Positions 37,500 to 49,500 of a stretch of DNA of 64,000 nt are shown here, in pieces (position 1 is the stretch's first letter; each line of letters starts with the position of its first letter). The DNA is taken from NCBI GenBank assembly GCA_944548615.1, contig OX155972.1, positions 7,835,719 through 7,899,718 of the forward strand. The letters are read 5' to 3'. A model generated the notes under the pieces. The model was given only the letters and a program-made list of their open reading frames with translations. It was not told the origin of the DNA and ran no database searches. Both the position numbers and the translations under genes were made by a program. The DNA comes from Micropterix aruncella (taxonomy: Eukaryota > Arthropoda > Insecta > Lepidoptera > Micropterigidae).

Positions 37500-38798
37500 T
37501 TAATTGCCACTACACTCAGGTGCCGCAATGGAGCTCTCCTCTATAGTTCTTACCTCTAACTTGGCCAGCTTAGCCACTGATCTTTTATAATACTTGCCTC
37601 CGGATAGTATCTCTACTACCCGAACGCGCCCATAACTATCTGGAAAGGTACGAGAAATAATCGCCCTTGGCCATCGCCCCCTGGCAAGACCACTGTCACA
37701 AACTAAAACTAAATCTCCTATTTCTAAATTTGCCACTTCTCCGTGCCATTTGCGGCGATTCGTTAGCGTCGGCAAATAGTGAGTAACCCATTTGCGCCAA
37801 AATGAGTCGCTTAAACTTTGTGCTATTCGCCACTGCTTTCGCAGGTTCACCTCTTTGGCTTCGAACGCGCCCGGAGCTGCATAACTGGCTGGATACCCTG
37901 ACAGCAGATGTTGAGGCGTCAGCACTTCGTCGTCCCTCGAATCCAGAGACACATGCGTCAGAGGCCTTGAGTTAACTATGGCCTCTACCTCGGCTAGAAG
38001 TGTGTGAAATACCTCAGCTCTAGGAGACCTTTCCTTCAAGACAACCTTCAACGAATTCTTCACCGATCTCACTAGCCTTTCCCAAGAACCTGCCATATGA
38101 GGGCTTAGAGGGGGCACATGCTTCCATTGAATGCGCCTCAAACTCATGGCGTCGCTCAACCCTTTATTATCCAGTCCCGCAACGGCTCGCTTGAGTTCGG
38201 CCTCCGCGCCGAGCAAGGTCGAGGCATTGTCACTGTACATAACATTTGGCAGTCCCCTGCGCGCCACGAACCTGCGTATGGCCTGAATCGCCGAATCCGT
38301 CGTGAGATTTTCTGCCACCTCTATGTGGATCGCGCGCACCGTCAAACACACAAACAGTACTCCGTACCGTATCTCTCTTCTCCTACCTACCGTTACCTCG
38401 TACGGCCCAAAGTAGTCCAGAGCCGTATTAGTGAACGGCCTCACGTGGTGGTCTAAACGTTCACGTGGTAAGTCAGCCATTCGTGGCACCTGTGGTTTAA
38501 CCCTTTCGTTTCGACAGTGTTGACATTTCGCCAATTGTCTTTTTACGGCCTGCCGCCCATTTACTATCCAGTACTTCGTCCGCGTGTGACTGAGCACCTG
38601 CTCCGCCCCTGCGTGATTTAAGTCTCTATGCGTCCTTTCTATTATGAGACTCGTTACGCGGTCTCTTTCGTCCAAAATTATGGAAAAAATGAAATCTCGG
38701 GGAACGTCTCTTACGGCCGCTATTCGACTGCCTACACAAAGCAACCCCTCGTCGTTTAATAACGGTGTTAATTTTACTATACTGCTGTCCCTTTTCAC
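37500..38798 (-). pseudogene. BEL/Pao pol segment 3: integrase and C-terminal domain
   Basis: 432 codons open. It contains an HHCC zinc-binding region (HRDLNHAGAEQVL, then CQHC, near residues 50-100) and the DDE integrase core: Asp in DYFGP near 128, Asp in YSDNAS near 188 and Glu in GSWERLV near 238. A DUF5641-like C-terminal domain (FWRKWVTHYLPTL, GDLVLV) follows. It integrates the cDNA copy into the host genome. The segment ends at TAA 37500-37502, just before the polypurine tract. It is in a different frame from segment 2, so it cannot be translated as one polyprotein with it. Confidence 0.9.
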
Positions 38799-38826
38799 TT
38801 GACCTACTTCACGTAAACTTTTTATC

Positions 38827-39687
38827 TCAGCACCGTCTATTCAGTTGTGTGTTGCACAAAAGAGTCACTTCGGCTGCCCGGACATCTGCCGCCGTGAGCT
38901 CTTGCGTCGTCGGCCATCTTCTGCATCTTGCAATGAACTTGTGTGCTAGCGCAAGAGCACGCAACAGGCGGTTCAGGTTAGAAAATCGACCCACTTCAAT
39001 TACAGGGTGGTTTTCCACTATGGTGACTAAGACGGGATCTGGTTTTTTCTCCAGATTGACCAAGTGTGGTTCAGCTCGCCGGTAGGCTAACGTCGGCCAC
39101 TCTGGTTCTCCCAGTCTCAGAAAATCTGGACCTCGAAACCAACGGCCGTCAGGACCAAGATCCATCGTAGAGTTGCTCCTCGTGGCTTCGTCTGCTGGGT
39201 TGAACTTTCCCGGTATCCAATGCCATTCGGATGGTTTGGATAGCTTCATGAGCTCGTCGACCCGATTAGCCACATATGTTTGGTAACGCTGACTTCCGGT
39301 GGTTGCCCAATATATCACGTTGGAACTGTCAGACCACAAGAACCTCCTTTCGAACTCTATCCGCTGTTCTTCCTGCAATTTCTTGGCCAACCTTGCCGCC
39401 ATTACAGCCGCGTTTAGTTCCAATCGAGGTATTGTCAACTTCTTGAGGGGGCTCACTCGGCATCGACTCGCAATCAGTCGCACTTCTACCTTCCCCTCTT
39501 CGTCCTCCTGTCTTACGTATGCGGCTGCACACATACCTTCCGCACTCGCGTCCGCGAATAAATGTAGTTGTCGAGAGACTACCTCACCTAACCCGTTGCT
39601 GTAGTGCCGAGGAATACGCACTCGGTCGATCTGTTTTAAATAGACCAGCCAGCTTCCCCATCGCCGGTATAGCGGCTCTTCTATCAA
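38827..39687 (-). pseudogene. BEL/Pao pol segment 2: RNase H region
   Basis: About 286 codons in the same frame as segment 1, after its TAG. RNase H acidic residues are visible in LHLFADAS (Asp near 45), RLELNAA (Glu) and LWSDSSN (Asp), followed by a WHWIPGKFNPADEATR block. The domain removes RNA from the RNA-DNA hybrid. The segment closes with TGA at 38827, where the downstream frame shifts by one base. Confidence 0.9.
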
Positions 39688-39693
39688 CTCATC

Positions 39694-42600
39694 CTACCCG
39701 GTGCCGCTTTGCCATACGTTTTGGAGCAACATTTTGGCTTTTACCAACAAGGGTCCTACGAATCCCAATGGATCGAAAATGCTCATTACTAGCCGCAGGA
39801 TCTCCCTCTTGGTCGGCCACTTCCTACCTGATACCAGCTCCTGTTCTAGGCGCATCGAATCCAACTGAAACCGGAAGGAATCCTCCATTGGCTCCCATTG
39901 CAACCCCAGTATCTTGCTCGTTGCCGTCTCATTTGCTTTTAATTTCACACTATCTTGCACGCTTTCCTCTGTGGTCACGTTTCTAAGGGCTGCCACAGAA
40001 TTAGACGACCAGCGCGTCAGTTGGAACCCGCCTTCTGCACATATGGCTACCGTTTCCTCAACTAATTTCCTCGCGTCAGTCTCACTGTTCGTACTTTCTA
40101 GCCAATCGTCCATATAAAACTGTCTCTTGATAGACTCTACTGCCTCTGGGTAGGCTTTTATGAAACGGTTCGCGTTCTCGTTTTTCACATATAGCGCACT
40201 TGCAGCTGAGCTCCGAGCTCCGAATATTAATGTACGCATACGAAACACTTTCGGCGGCCCCTCCCTGTCCATTCCCCTCCAGAGAAACAACTGACTATAA
40301 GAGTCCTCCTCGCTCACCCCGACTCTCAGGTACATATCTTTAATATCGGCTGAGAATGCGATCTTACCTTCTCTGAATCTCAGCAAAATACCTACCAAGT
40401 CTTCGTAGAAGTCGGTCCCCGTGAGCAGGCAGTTGTTCAATGAAACCCCTCGAGAAATAGCTCGCCCATCGAAAACTATTCTAACTTTCCCGGGTTTCTG
40501 AGGATGCGTCACCGCAAAGTGTGGGAGGAACCAAGCCCTAGCCTTTCCTTCTAGCTCTTTTCGATCGACTAAGGTAGCGTAACCCACCTTTATATTTTCC
40601 TCCATTTTCGCGCAGTAGGCTCTCGCGAAGTCCTCCTGACGGTCTAGTCTTCGCTCCACCGTCCGGAGACGGTTCCAGGCCATGGTCTCGCTCTCTGGAA
40701 GCTGGACTTCGTCGGACTTCCACAAGAGTCCCGTTTTCCATCTCCCACCCGTAAACGTAGTAGTGCTCTTTAACAGCTCCGCCGCCCTCTCTTCTTCCTG
40801 CCTATACTCGGGCGAGTGCTGATTTATACCGATTCCATCGAAGGCTAATCCCCTCTTTACCGATTCGTGGAGCTCCTCATCCCTCTTGCTCTCCGTCATG
40901 TGGAAAGATGGCATTGCGTCGCCCTCACCTCCTCCCGGTACTCTTCCAAGAGGGACGTACCCTAGCTTGGTGCGAGATAACGCGATGGTGCAGTCTCGCT
41001 TCTCTGTAATTCCCCGGGAGATCGTTAATCTCCAATTATCCTGCCCTATCAGAAGCTGTGGGGTCCCCGTCTCTTGATGATAAGAGAGTTTGTTTAAATG
41101 AGGGTGCTTTAATGCATACTCCCGCGAGACTGAAGCCAGAGGTGGTAAATTGAGCTTCTTCACCGTATGGGCTTGCATAGAAAAGGCTTTTTTCGTGTGC
41201 ATGCCTTTTATCATGCAAGACACCATTTGCGACCTATTTTCTGTCACGACTGCGTCTCCGATTCCCTGCAAATTTAGTATTCTTTCGGGCCCGGTTAAAC
41301 ATAATTCTATTGCTATATCTTTTTCTAATAAACTTATCGCACTTCCGTCGTCTAACAATGCACATATTGTAACCTTGCCTTTAGATCCCGTCAGATGTAC
41401 TTTGACTGTTTTCAAAATCGTCTGAGGCGCGCTTGCGACGAATACGCCAATGCCGTTGTCGCCTCTCGCTCTATTGCCTGCAGCGCGATCGGAGCGCGCG
41501 CCGTCAGCCTCTTCGGTGCGCCTTTCCGTTTTTTGCTCGTCCGAAATAGGCGCGCGGACGGAGAGCGCCTTCGCAGCGGTCAACAACGGGTGATATTTAC
41601 GATTACGGAAGTGTTTTTTGCTAGGACAACGGAATCTCGTATGCCCGGCGCCCAGACACAAATAGCAAGTGTCACTTTCTTTAACATAAACCCATCGGTC
41701 ATTTACCTCTTTTTTTACGAACTGCTCGCATTGCGCCAGAGCGTGTTCGCCTTTACACAGATCACAGTTCCGCACCACCGTGGTGCATATCGGTTTTTTG
41801 CGGTTGAACGGACCTACGTTCCTTGAAGTGCCGTCTCCTTTTTTGACCTCAAACAACTGGTCGACTGGGTTTGCTCCTGAATATTTTAATTCCTTAAGTG
41901 TAGCCTCTAGCCACGAGTCGAAATAAAATATTAGTTGCGTTCTATCTCGTGGTTTTCCTGCACAAGTTACCCAAGCTGTAATTAATGCTCTGGGCATCTT
42001 CCCTACCAACGTCGCCAAGAGATCTTGCGTGACCAGCCAATCTATTTTTTCTAAAGAAGCTAATGTTGCTATAAGATTCTTTATCTTGCAGGAATACCTT
42101 AGTAGCTCTTTATAATTAAGATCTTCGCTCAATCTAGGATAATTCCGCGCTTCTCTAATAGCTATATATGCCACCTCGTCTTGATCGCCGAACAGGCTGT
42201 CTAACGTGCTAATTACTCTAGCTACATTATTCGGAGAGTGCAGCAAAGAGGCTACTGATTCTCTCGCGCGTCCATACAAACTTTTTTGCAATCTCAATAG
42301 ATTGACACTATCCGAAATCTGACCCACTTCCGTAGAATGTTTATAAATAGCATGAAAGGCGGCCCATTCTGACATTTCTCCGGCAAATCGAGGGAGTTCT
42401 TTAATATGGGAAGTTGCATTAAATAAGGCTAATGATCGACATACCTCTACCATCATCGCAGCTGCGGTCGAATCCGTCCCTGTAGTCGGCGCGTCTGTGG
42501 TGGCGGCGTCTCTCGACGATGCGGCGTTTGCCGCGTCCCGAAGCGACGCCGATTCTCCCGCCAGCACGGGGGCGACCTCCTCGGGTGGTCCAGATGTGCG

Positions 42601-43140
42601 TAGCTTCGTCGCGTCGACCGCGGAGCTGACGTCGTCTCGTGCCGGCACGCGCTGTTTGCGGGTGGCGGGGGAGGTGACGCGCGGGGCTACGGTGGCGTCC
42701 TTTACCGCCGCCGCGCTCCTTGAGACCACAGGATTGTCACAAATCGATATTTCCTCTTCTTGCTCGTCGTCTGTACCGGCTTCTTCTTCGACATGAATTT
42801 CGGAGGCCCACGCTCGTACCCTCTCACTCACAGATAGAGCTTGAGAGCCCCCCGACAACTGGTAAATTCTCTGGGCGTGTTCCACTTCGGCGACGACTTC
42901 TTCCTCCTCGGCTTCTAAGTCGGCCTGCTGCGCTACCATCTCCGCTCGCAGAGCTGCTTGCTGTGCCTCTTGCCTGGCTAGAAGTTTTTTCTTTTCCGCC
43001 GTTATTTTGGCGCGCTGTCGAGTAATTCGGCGTACTTCTTCGGATGCTAGTTCTGCGCTGATTTCACTTCGCACCGACGCCGCTTTCGAAGCTGGTCTCG
43101 ACGCCGGCCGCGACGTTGCTTCCATCACTTTGTGTTCCAT
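39694..43140 (-). pseudogene. BEL/Pao gag-pol segment 1: gag, protease, reverse transcriptase
   Basis: 1148 codons from ATG 43140. An N-terminal coiled coil (about 30-110, rich in Ala, Glu, Lys and Gln) and an acidic, Ala-rich linker come first. A DUF1759 gag domain starts near 249 (LPRFAGEMSEW). Zinc knuckles are near 458 (CDLCKGEHALAQC) and 492 (CYLCLGAGHTRFRC). A DUF1758 aspartic protease lies near 595 (LLDDGSA). The reverse transcriptase has VRIVFDG, FSADIKDMYL and the catalytic YMDD near 1008. The frame ends at TAG 39694-39696 and continues unshifted in segment 2. Only this stop separates them, so I call the locus a recently inactivated copy. Readthrough is possible but unsupported. Confidence 0.92.
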
Positions 43141-43180
43141 TCTTCTTCAACGATGCTGCGACGAGTGCTAGATCCGGCTC

Positions 43181-43191
43181 GGATAGGACCA
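43181..43191 (-). promoter_or_regulatory. Candidate tRNA primer-binding site of the BEL/Pao element
   Basis: On the minus strand TGGTCCTATCC, followed by GAGCCGGATC, begins five bases inside the 5' LTR. It starts with TGG, as needed to pair with a tRNA CCA end, and continues like a T-arm. Which tRNA is used is unclear. Confidence 0.55.
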
Positions 43192-43196
43192 GCAAA

Positions 43197-43885
43197 TGTA
43201 CCGCGAAGCTCTACTCTACAGTCCTCGTAAAGCAGTCTTAACTTCGCGGACACCGTTGCAATCTTGATGTTAGGGTTGGATCAGCAGCACTCCTTACACT
43301 TGCCACAGTATCATCGAGAAATGAACTACAGTTTGTTTCCTGAATCCTTCGAGTGTCGCTCTGCACTGTTCTTGACCGAATAAAACGCAGGTTTGGTGAA
43401 GCGTCCTTTAATCCTCCCAGACCTACGCAATACAATCAACGCGCACACTGAGCCGCTCTTCGTTAGACACTGAATTCAAAATATCCTAGCCGCATGCTGC
43501 TCGTTGACCTAACTAGGGATAACGCCTTTACAATCTCCTAATATCGTACGATAAACTTATTTACATAACTTATTATCCTGTTGCTGAGGGCATATCTTAA
43601 ACATATATATATAGAACACTATTTGTTAAATGGACGTAAGGTCTCTTCCTAATTATCAATACACTATGATTAATTAGTCTAACAAGATATTACACACTAG
43701 AAACACTGTTTATAGTCCAAAAACACGTACGGTGAGTCGACCTTAGCCCATATATGCACTCCCTTCGTCATTTCGACCGTTCGTGTAATTTGACACTCCC
43801 TCGTTTGCCAGAGATGGACCTTCCTTCTGCGAAGTGAGGCAATTATACATTCCTATCCCCCTATAATGTGATATTTTGCGGCACA
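43197..43885 (-). repeat. BEL/Pao 5' LTR
   Basis: 689 bp, TGTGCCGC to GCGGTACA on the minus strand, nearly identical to the 3' LTR. As the upstream LTR it should hold the element's promoter, but I see no convincing TATA box beyond the TATATATATA run near 43608. Confidence 0.92.
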
Positions 43886-44904
43886 TTAACTTCTGCCATT
43901 TTCTTCGACTTACTTGTGTGAAACCGGATTTTCAGCATTAGTGTAAATTAAGACTAAGCAGCGAAATCGTCTTGCAGTCGATAATGATTTGATGATAGCT
44001 CTGTCAAAAACAGAACCTGATATCGACCAATTGGTTCAAAAAATGCAGGCGCAAACATCCCATTAATAAATAATAAATCGTGTGAAATAAATATCGTAAA
44101 AATAATTTGTGTTTTTTATTGAAGCAATGAAGAAAAATATAGTGGGGCATGATTTTTTTTTATAATCCAGGGGGGCACCATGCAAAAAAGGTTGGGAAAC
44201 CCTGGTCTAGAGAGCACCTAACAAATATAAACTTTCTTTTGAGACACCCAGTATATGACATATAAATAAAGGCGTGCGAAGCAGGTTATCTGGAATAAAT
44301 GGGTGTGTCTCACAGTTTGAGAGCAGCTGTGCGCTGACTTTTCGCAATGAAAATAAAACATGTACGCACTTTACAGTTGGCCTTGCATCACTTCCGTATC
44401 GTCGTCATACTGTACCATATTTATTTTGATAACGCCGGCGTTTATTCTTGCAACTAATTTAGCGGCGTACTGTTTTGATTTCACTTGCAACAATATTGAT
44501 CTTTATAGCTGAAAGTAAACAGCATACATCGATAAAGATAGAATAACGTCGAGTCGCATTTACCGACATATATATTTAAATACATTACTATTTAATTGTA
44601 TGTACCTACATATATAATATACTTTTATAATCGTTCAAAGAACGTAGATAAGTACCTGCCTACCCAATTGAATAATATTATCAATCCTCAAAGTTAGATT
44701 TCTTGTAGACTAGCTGATTATACAGTAGGAGAAGGGACAATTTCGGGCCCATTGGGATTTCTACTAAGTACTTTAAATAAAAACTTTCTTGGCACAGAAA
44801 AGTATATTATATGCATTCTGAAATTAAAAAAAAACAGATCAGTAATATTTGTTATGTTAAAAAAAACTATTATATTCACAGTGTGAAAGGGGAAATTAAA
44901 ATTT

Positions 44905-45240
44905 GACCATCGGCTACCCGATCCCGGATGAACAGCCGGGCAAAGGATGCCGTGGTCCGCGATAGATTCGGTATACACCGTTTCGTAAGGGAGAGGACCG
45001 CGCAAGCGACCGTAACTAATCGAGAGACCGGAGTAATCTGGTCGCAATTGGAAGTAAGGGCGTGAGTGTAAGTTAGTTATGTCGCGATTTAGGCGTTGGC
45101 CTCTTACGGGCATGTGGCAGAGCTTGACGGTGGACTGTTTTGTCCAAGTCTTCCGCGGTCACTTCACGGGAGAGACAACGACTAATCGTTAAAACTTCAT
45201 GAGGTGGCGGGTTCGCCCGTTGTAGTTGTCAACTCTAGTA
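44905..45240 (+). repeat. Family F repeat, copy 5 (3' part)
   Basis: GGCAAAGGATGCCGTGGTCC, GTTTCGTAAGGGAGAGGACC, GAGCTTGACGGTGGACTGTT and GGGTTCGCCCGTTGTAGTTG, in the same order as in the copy at 59285-59855. Confidence 0.6.
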
Positions 45241-45718
45241 CGTTCTAAGTTCTACTCTGACATGGCTGCTGCACGCAGGGTTGGCTCGAGACAGAGCATT
45301 TTTATAAAAGCTTGTTTTTAAAAATGTTATTTTACTATTAACTTATTTTCGTTTTAAATTTTATTTTTAAATAATATAAGCCGCGGCAATACGTATGATT
45401 TCGCCGGCCATTGTTGCCCGATTGTAGAGCCTCTGCACGAGACAAAATTATGGCCCATACTTTTGGTATAATCAATGCTGATATATTGCAGAGATATACT
45501 ATGTTTTCCAGACATATGGTTTATTAAAATGTTGTAATGATAATTGTTCTTTAGGTTACAATATTTTGTTCACATATTGCAGTAAAAGTATAGCCTGTTT
45601 AGAAGCACATTAAGAATATCATACCTACTGTTCAAGGGTTAGTCATTTTCGTCGTAATAGTAGTCGGTATGTTATAAAAACGATCATTTTTGCAGTAAAA
45701 AAACGTATGTTATACATA

Positions 45719-46020
45719 TTGGGCCCGATTGCGTTTCTTTGTGAACTAAAACTAAAATTAGTCCAAGCGAACGAGACAGAGCAATATGTTAGAGCGGGAT
45801 ATGAAACGAACGATCGTCGATAAATACTACCTGCCGAACTTATACGCGTCCGAATAAATTCGAGCATTTTCGTGCGGTGTAAGATTTGACCTTGGCGGGC
45901 AGTTTTAATGCGAAAAAGTGATAACCGGTCATCTTACACTCCGCTCTAGCGTATTGCTCTGTCACGTTCACACGGACTAATTTACGATTTTAGTTCACGA
46001 AGAAACGCAATCGAGCCCAT
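45719..46020. mobile_element. Mariner-like miniature element
   Basis: About 302 bp between TA dinucleotides (45717-45718 and 46021-46022). Terminal inverted repeats TTGGGCCCGATTGCGTTTCT and ATGGGCTCGATTGCGTTTCT continue through GTGAACTAAAA. No transposase. TA duplication suggests Tc1/mariner, though other TA-targeting groups are possible. Confidence 0.65.
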
Positions 46021-46446
46021 TATATGTTTAGTTTAAATTCACAGTGTGAAAGGGAAATTTACAATTTGGCTAAAGTACAGATTTTGCTCCAACCATTCAT
46101 TGATGTCAATGAAACAAAGTTCTTCGACTATTCAATTATTAAATATATATTTTTTTATTTACAGTCATCGCTGTATATAGCATAAAAATATCCTAAATAT
46201 ATAAAAATATCTTACATAATATTAAGCGGTATGTAGTTTTCGCCTAAATTAATATTTCGTATTTATTCGCAAAAAGTAACTAATGTTTTAATTACATTTT
46301 CTTTACATAGAAATATACTATGATATAAAAGTACATATTCGCATTCATTCTGCATTTTGGTTATTTCATGCACGAGTGAGTATTTTCATAAATAATTTGT
46401 TTGCGTTATTTGCAAATTCAATTTCCGTATTCTCTCACTATTTTAG

Positions 46447-46688
46447 AGGAGAAGAAAACATCACGAAACACCGACCAACAAAGCAATTATATTAGAATAC
46501 TTTCGGCCCAGCTAAAAAGCCAGGCACAACAAAAAATTGTTAAAGACTCATTTGAGTGTCCCCCTCCACGGAAATCTTTAGTAAAAGGCGAAAGATTTAT
46601 TCGTTTTGAAGGGAGACCAGAGTTAAATATCCGCCGAAACATTTTTCACCCCATGTTTCACGAAACGCCGAAGAGCAGCGCGCCCTAA
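46447..46688 (+). CDS. 3'-terminal exon of an unidentified host gene
   Basis: After an acceptor-like CTCACTATTTTAG (AG at 46445-46446), an open frame of about 80 codons runs to TAA at 46686-46688. It includes YIRILSAQLKSQAQQKIVKD, SFECPPPRKSL and ERFIRFEGRPELNIRRN. Composition and the sharp acceptor look like real protein-coding sequence rather than transposon. It enters in phase 1. An AATAAA lies about 140 bp downstream. I do not recognise the protein and did not find upstream exons. Confidence 0.45.
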
Positions 46689-47099
46689 TTCATCGGTATT
46701 TGGCGGGAGCGCCATCTGGCGGCAGAATAGTCGACTATAGGATTAAATGGTTTCGTTAAGTGACAGCAGAGTGCGTTTAGATTATTGTTCAGGTACGTAA
46801 AGAAGCAGTTTAAGTACTTGTTTTGTAATAAATAGTATTGCTGATTATAGGAGCAGTCATAATCACATAACACATATATTATTGTAACCAAATTTAGATA
46901 ATGATTTGTAATGCCTTCAATTCGGATTATATTATCTTTATCTGCCGTTTTTATAAACTTTATCTCTGGTTTTAAAACTCTTTTTACTCTTAATATATAC
47001 CTACACGTACAGTTTGCAATATACGAAATACTGTAAGACGAAATAATGTTGTTTTGATATACTCTTTTCAAGAACAACTAAAATGAGGAGTCGGCGAAC

Positions 47100-47391
47100 A
47101 AAACGATCTTAAAAGCGTTGAACTCAATTGTACCTAATATGTAAATTGTAATATGTGTTGTTTGTGAACTCGTTTAAGTGTGGACAGAGCTCTAATATTA
47201 CAATACATTATTTGAACGTTGTAGTAAAATGTTAATAAAACTAAATTGCCTTAAAATGTGGTCTTCATAAAAATAAATCGCGATTCTATTATAAAATCGA
47301 CATTAAAATTGAACATAAAATTCCGTTAAATAGACTGAGATAGCATTTAAACTAAAAGAAAGAGAACAAGATAGTTGTAAGAAATAAAACA

Positions 47392-47443
<52 letters not shown>

Positions 47444-48050
47444 GAAAAGAAAGAAAAAGTCATGAGAAAAGAGTCATGAAAAAATTCTAATCTTATATTG
47501 ATTCTCAAATTTCATTTGTTGATAACACTGTTCCTTCAAAACTATTGTCACAATTGCATTTTAGTGAGGTAAATTCATACCGTACAACTATCGCATTTCG
47601 AGTGCGATATTATCTTATAATGTCATGTAATGAAGGTTATCGTTTAATATTTTAAATACCCAATAGAAACCTTTATACAATAATTTTATGTAAACAGAAA
47701 AAGAAGTACAAACTATTGTGAAACATTGAACATCTAGTTCATTTCCATTAAAAATATAATCAAATTAAAATAAACGAAATCAATTTCAAATGACGATGAT
47801 ATTTCAAGGTCCTTAGTTTGAGTAAACTACCTAATTAATGTTTCGACAGCAAATGTGTGTCAGGCGGTGAACCACAGTTCGTCTTTTTACCACATGTCTA
47901 TGTTGAATAACTGCTCGGTTATTCAATACAATCGGACCGTATTACACGGTAATGTACTCACCGGATTTAATTCGTTTTCAGCAACAGCAAGTCAGACTTG
48001 GCACAGGCGCGGATCTACGTCTTGTTTACTTCTAAATGAACAATGAACAA
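47100..48050. other. Stretch without genes; contains a (GA)n microsatellite
   Basis: AT-rich sequence. The only clear feature is an uninterrupted GA run at 47397-47440. No convincing coding frame on either strand. Confidence 0.6.
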
Positions 48051-48083
48051 ATGATACATAATAGTTCATAACACAGAATTAAA

Positions 48084-48695
48084 TTACAAATTGCAGTTTC
48101 CGGTGTTTCTCTTTGCAAATCTTTCAATTATCTTCTCTTTGTCTACTGGAATATCAAAATGAATATGCAGGAATGCCAACCCTGTTAATAACCTATCCTC
48201 TACCATCGTGGATCGTAGCCAGGTTTTTAGTCGCCTCAGAGTTGAAAAACTTCTTTCGGCAGTCGCCACACTTACGGGCAAGGAGGCCATGATAAGGATG
48301 AGGCGATGTATGCCAGGGTAGATGAATTCGCTGGCCAGATCTAGAACATCTAGAATATTTTTGGGTTCCGAATAAGCGGGTTTATTTCTCTTTTCCCTTC
48401 TAAAACTTTCTTTCCAGATCTTGTATTCTCCCAGAACTCCTGCCGCATGAACTCCTAGGAGATTCTTATACTCTCTAACAAGATCTGCTACTACATTTGA
48501 GTAATCACTATCATCTTTTATTATTACCGATGGCATTATAATATTTAAATTAAAAACCTTTAAGGTTTCGGGTGGCAGTCGATTTTTGAGGTCGTTTATG
48601 ACATTGTCCAATAGCGGGATATTTTTTTCAATCCTCTGGGGGGGAAGGGGGAGGGGGCGGTCGCCCCCCCCAAAGATCCGCTCCTGATTTGGCAC
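48084..48695 (-). pseudogene. hAT transposase C-terminal fragment (ZMYM1-like)
   Basis: 203 codons open on the minus strand. The C-terminal half is the hAT dimerisation domain: MASLPVSVATAERSFSTLRR followed by LTGLAFLHIHFDIPVD, as in ZMYM1-like and 52-kDa-repressor-like hAT proteins. Upstream, about 70 codons match the linker that precedes this domain. The catalytic core and BED finger are missing; the frame's first 30 codons are G/C-rich and probably not original coding. Directly next to a later LINE insertion at 48711. Confidence 0.75.
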
Positions 48696-48710
48696 TTCTC
48701 AAAACAGGAT

Positions 48711-49488
48711 TAGTAGTAGAAGGTAGTAAACGGAATAGGAGGCTTGTATCCAGCCCTTGATGTCACCTGGATCTACAAGATCTTTTGTAACCACCCACTT
48801 TGTGGTTGGATCAGTGGTCTGCTAGTAGCCCGGTACTGCTTACCAGTCCAAGCAGATCACTGACCTTCAAGTTGAGCAGATCGCTGGGTTCGAGAAAGGC
48901 TCGTCCCAGTAAACTGTGTCATTTTGCGGTGAGGCCTGGGCTGCGACTAACGATGTGTATGCTTTTTTCAGGTTCTTCTCCACATATTCGGCTATCCTAG
49001 CTCTCGGTCAAGCGATGATGAATAGATGTGCTCTAAGGGTTGTGTGTTCGGTGAGGAGGTCGATAGTGGTTCTAAGGTTCTTCTTGATCATGTCAAGTAG
49101 GGCCTTGGCTTTCTTAGGGAGTGTTTGCTCCATCATGGCTTTTGCCTGGCGACATCTTTGGCTCTGTTTCCAGGATGCCCCATGTTCCTGCTCCAAGCAT
49201 TCCCTGATGATTTTAATACCTATTTATAGCGAAGGGGACCCTAAAAAACTGGATCCACCGGGCATTCCAGTGTGCCCAGTTTTGCCAGTCTGTCGGCCTC
49301 TTCGTTGCCAGGTATGCCTTGATGGTCCAGTGTCCATATTAAGGTTATTTTGTTGGCTTTTCCTAATTTGTTGAGCTCTTGCCATACAGTCCTAGACCAA
49401 AGAAGATTGTGGGATCTCTTTAGCTAGAGCGTCCAATGCTGCTCTGCTGTCAGAGCAGATAAGGATTTTTCTAAATTTTTTTTTACAA
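48711..49488 (-). mobile_element. 5'-truncated LINE with 12-bp target duplication
   Basis: Flanked by AAAACAGGATTA at 48701-48712 and 49489-49500. Read on the minus strand it encodes the same RNase H and finger tail as the LINE at 16985-17620 (motif KNLRTTIDLLTEHTT) and ends in a short (CTA)n tail next to the left duplication. The duplication and tail are classic signs of target-primed reverse transcription. Confidence 0.8.
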
Positions 49489-49500
49489 AAAACAGGATTA

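Larger units (their letters stand above)
36794..43885 (-). mobile_element. BEL/Pao LTR retrotransposon (7.1 kb)
   Basis: Two near-identical LTRs enclose a minus-strand gag-pol region whose domains follow the BEL/Pao order: gag, zinc knuckles, protease, reverse transcriptase, RNase H, integrase. The coding region is broken by one in-frame TAG at 39694-39696 and by a stop with a one-base frame change near 38827, leaving three open segments. The high LTR identity points to recent insertion. A candidate primer-binding site lies at 43181-43191. No perfect target duplication is visible. Confidence 0.92.
36477..44204 (+). mobile_element. hAT transposon derivative split by a BEL/Pao element
   Basis: Perfect 8-bp target duplication GTCTAGAG at 36469-36476 and 44205-44212. 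Terminal inverted repeats CAGGACTTCCCAACC and CAGGGTTTCCCAACC. The hAT parts (36477-36793 and about 43891-44204) carry plus-strand pieces of a ZBED5/SCAND3-like transposase C-terminus: LPEDVQEEFLEMKADST on the left, TYLCETGFSAL on the right. Without the retrotransposon it is about 630 bp, an internally deleted, non-autonomous element. Confidence 0.85.

Noticed and set aside
39687..39696. Programmed stop-codon readthrough in BEL/Pao
   Set aside because: Not needed: the element also has an unrelated frameshift downstream, so simple inactivation is the better explanation. No readthrough signal was identified.
41395..43025. Plus-strand frames of 99-143 codons
   Set aside because: Antisense shadows of the BEL/Pao gag-pol segment.
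47397..47440. (GA)n run as a regulatory GAGA site
   Set aside because: A plain microsatellite with no promoter context.
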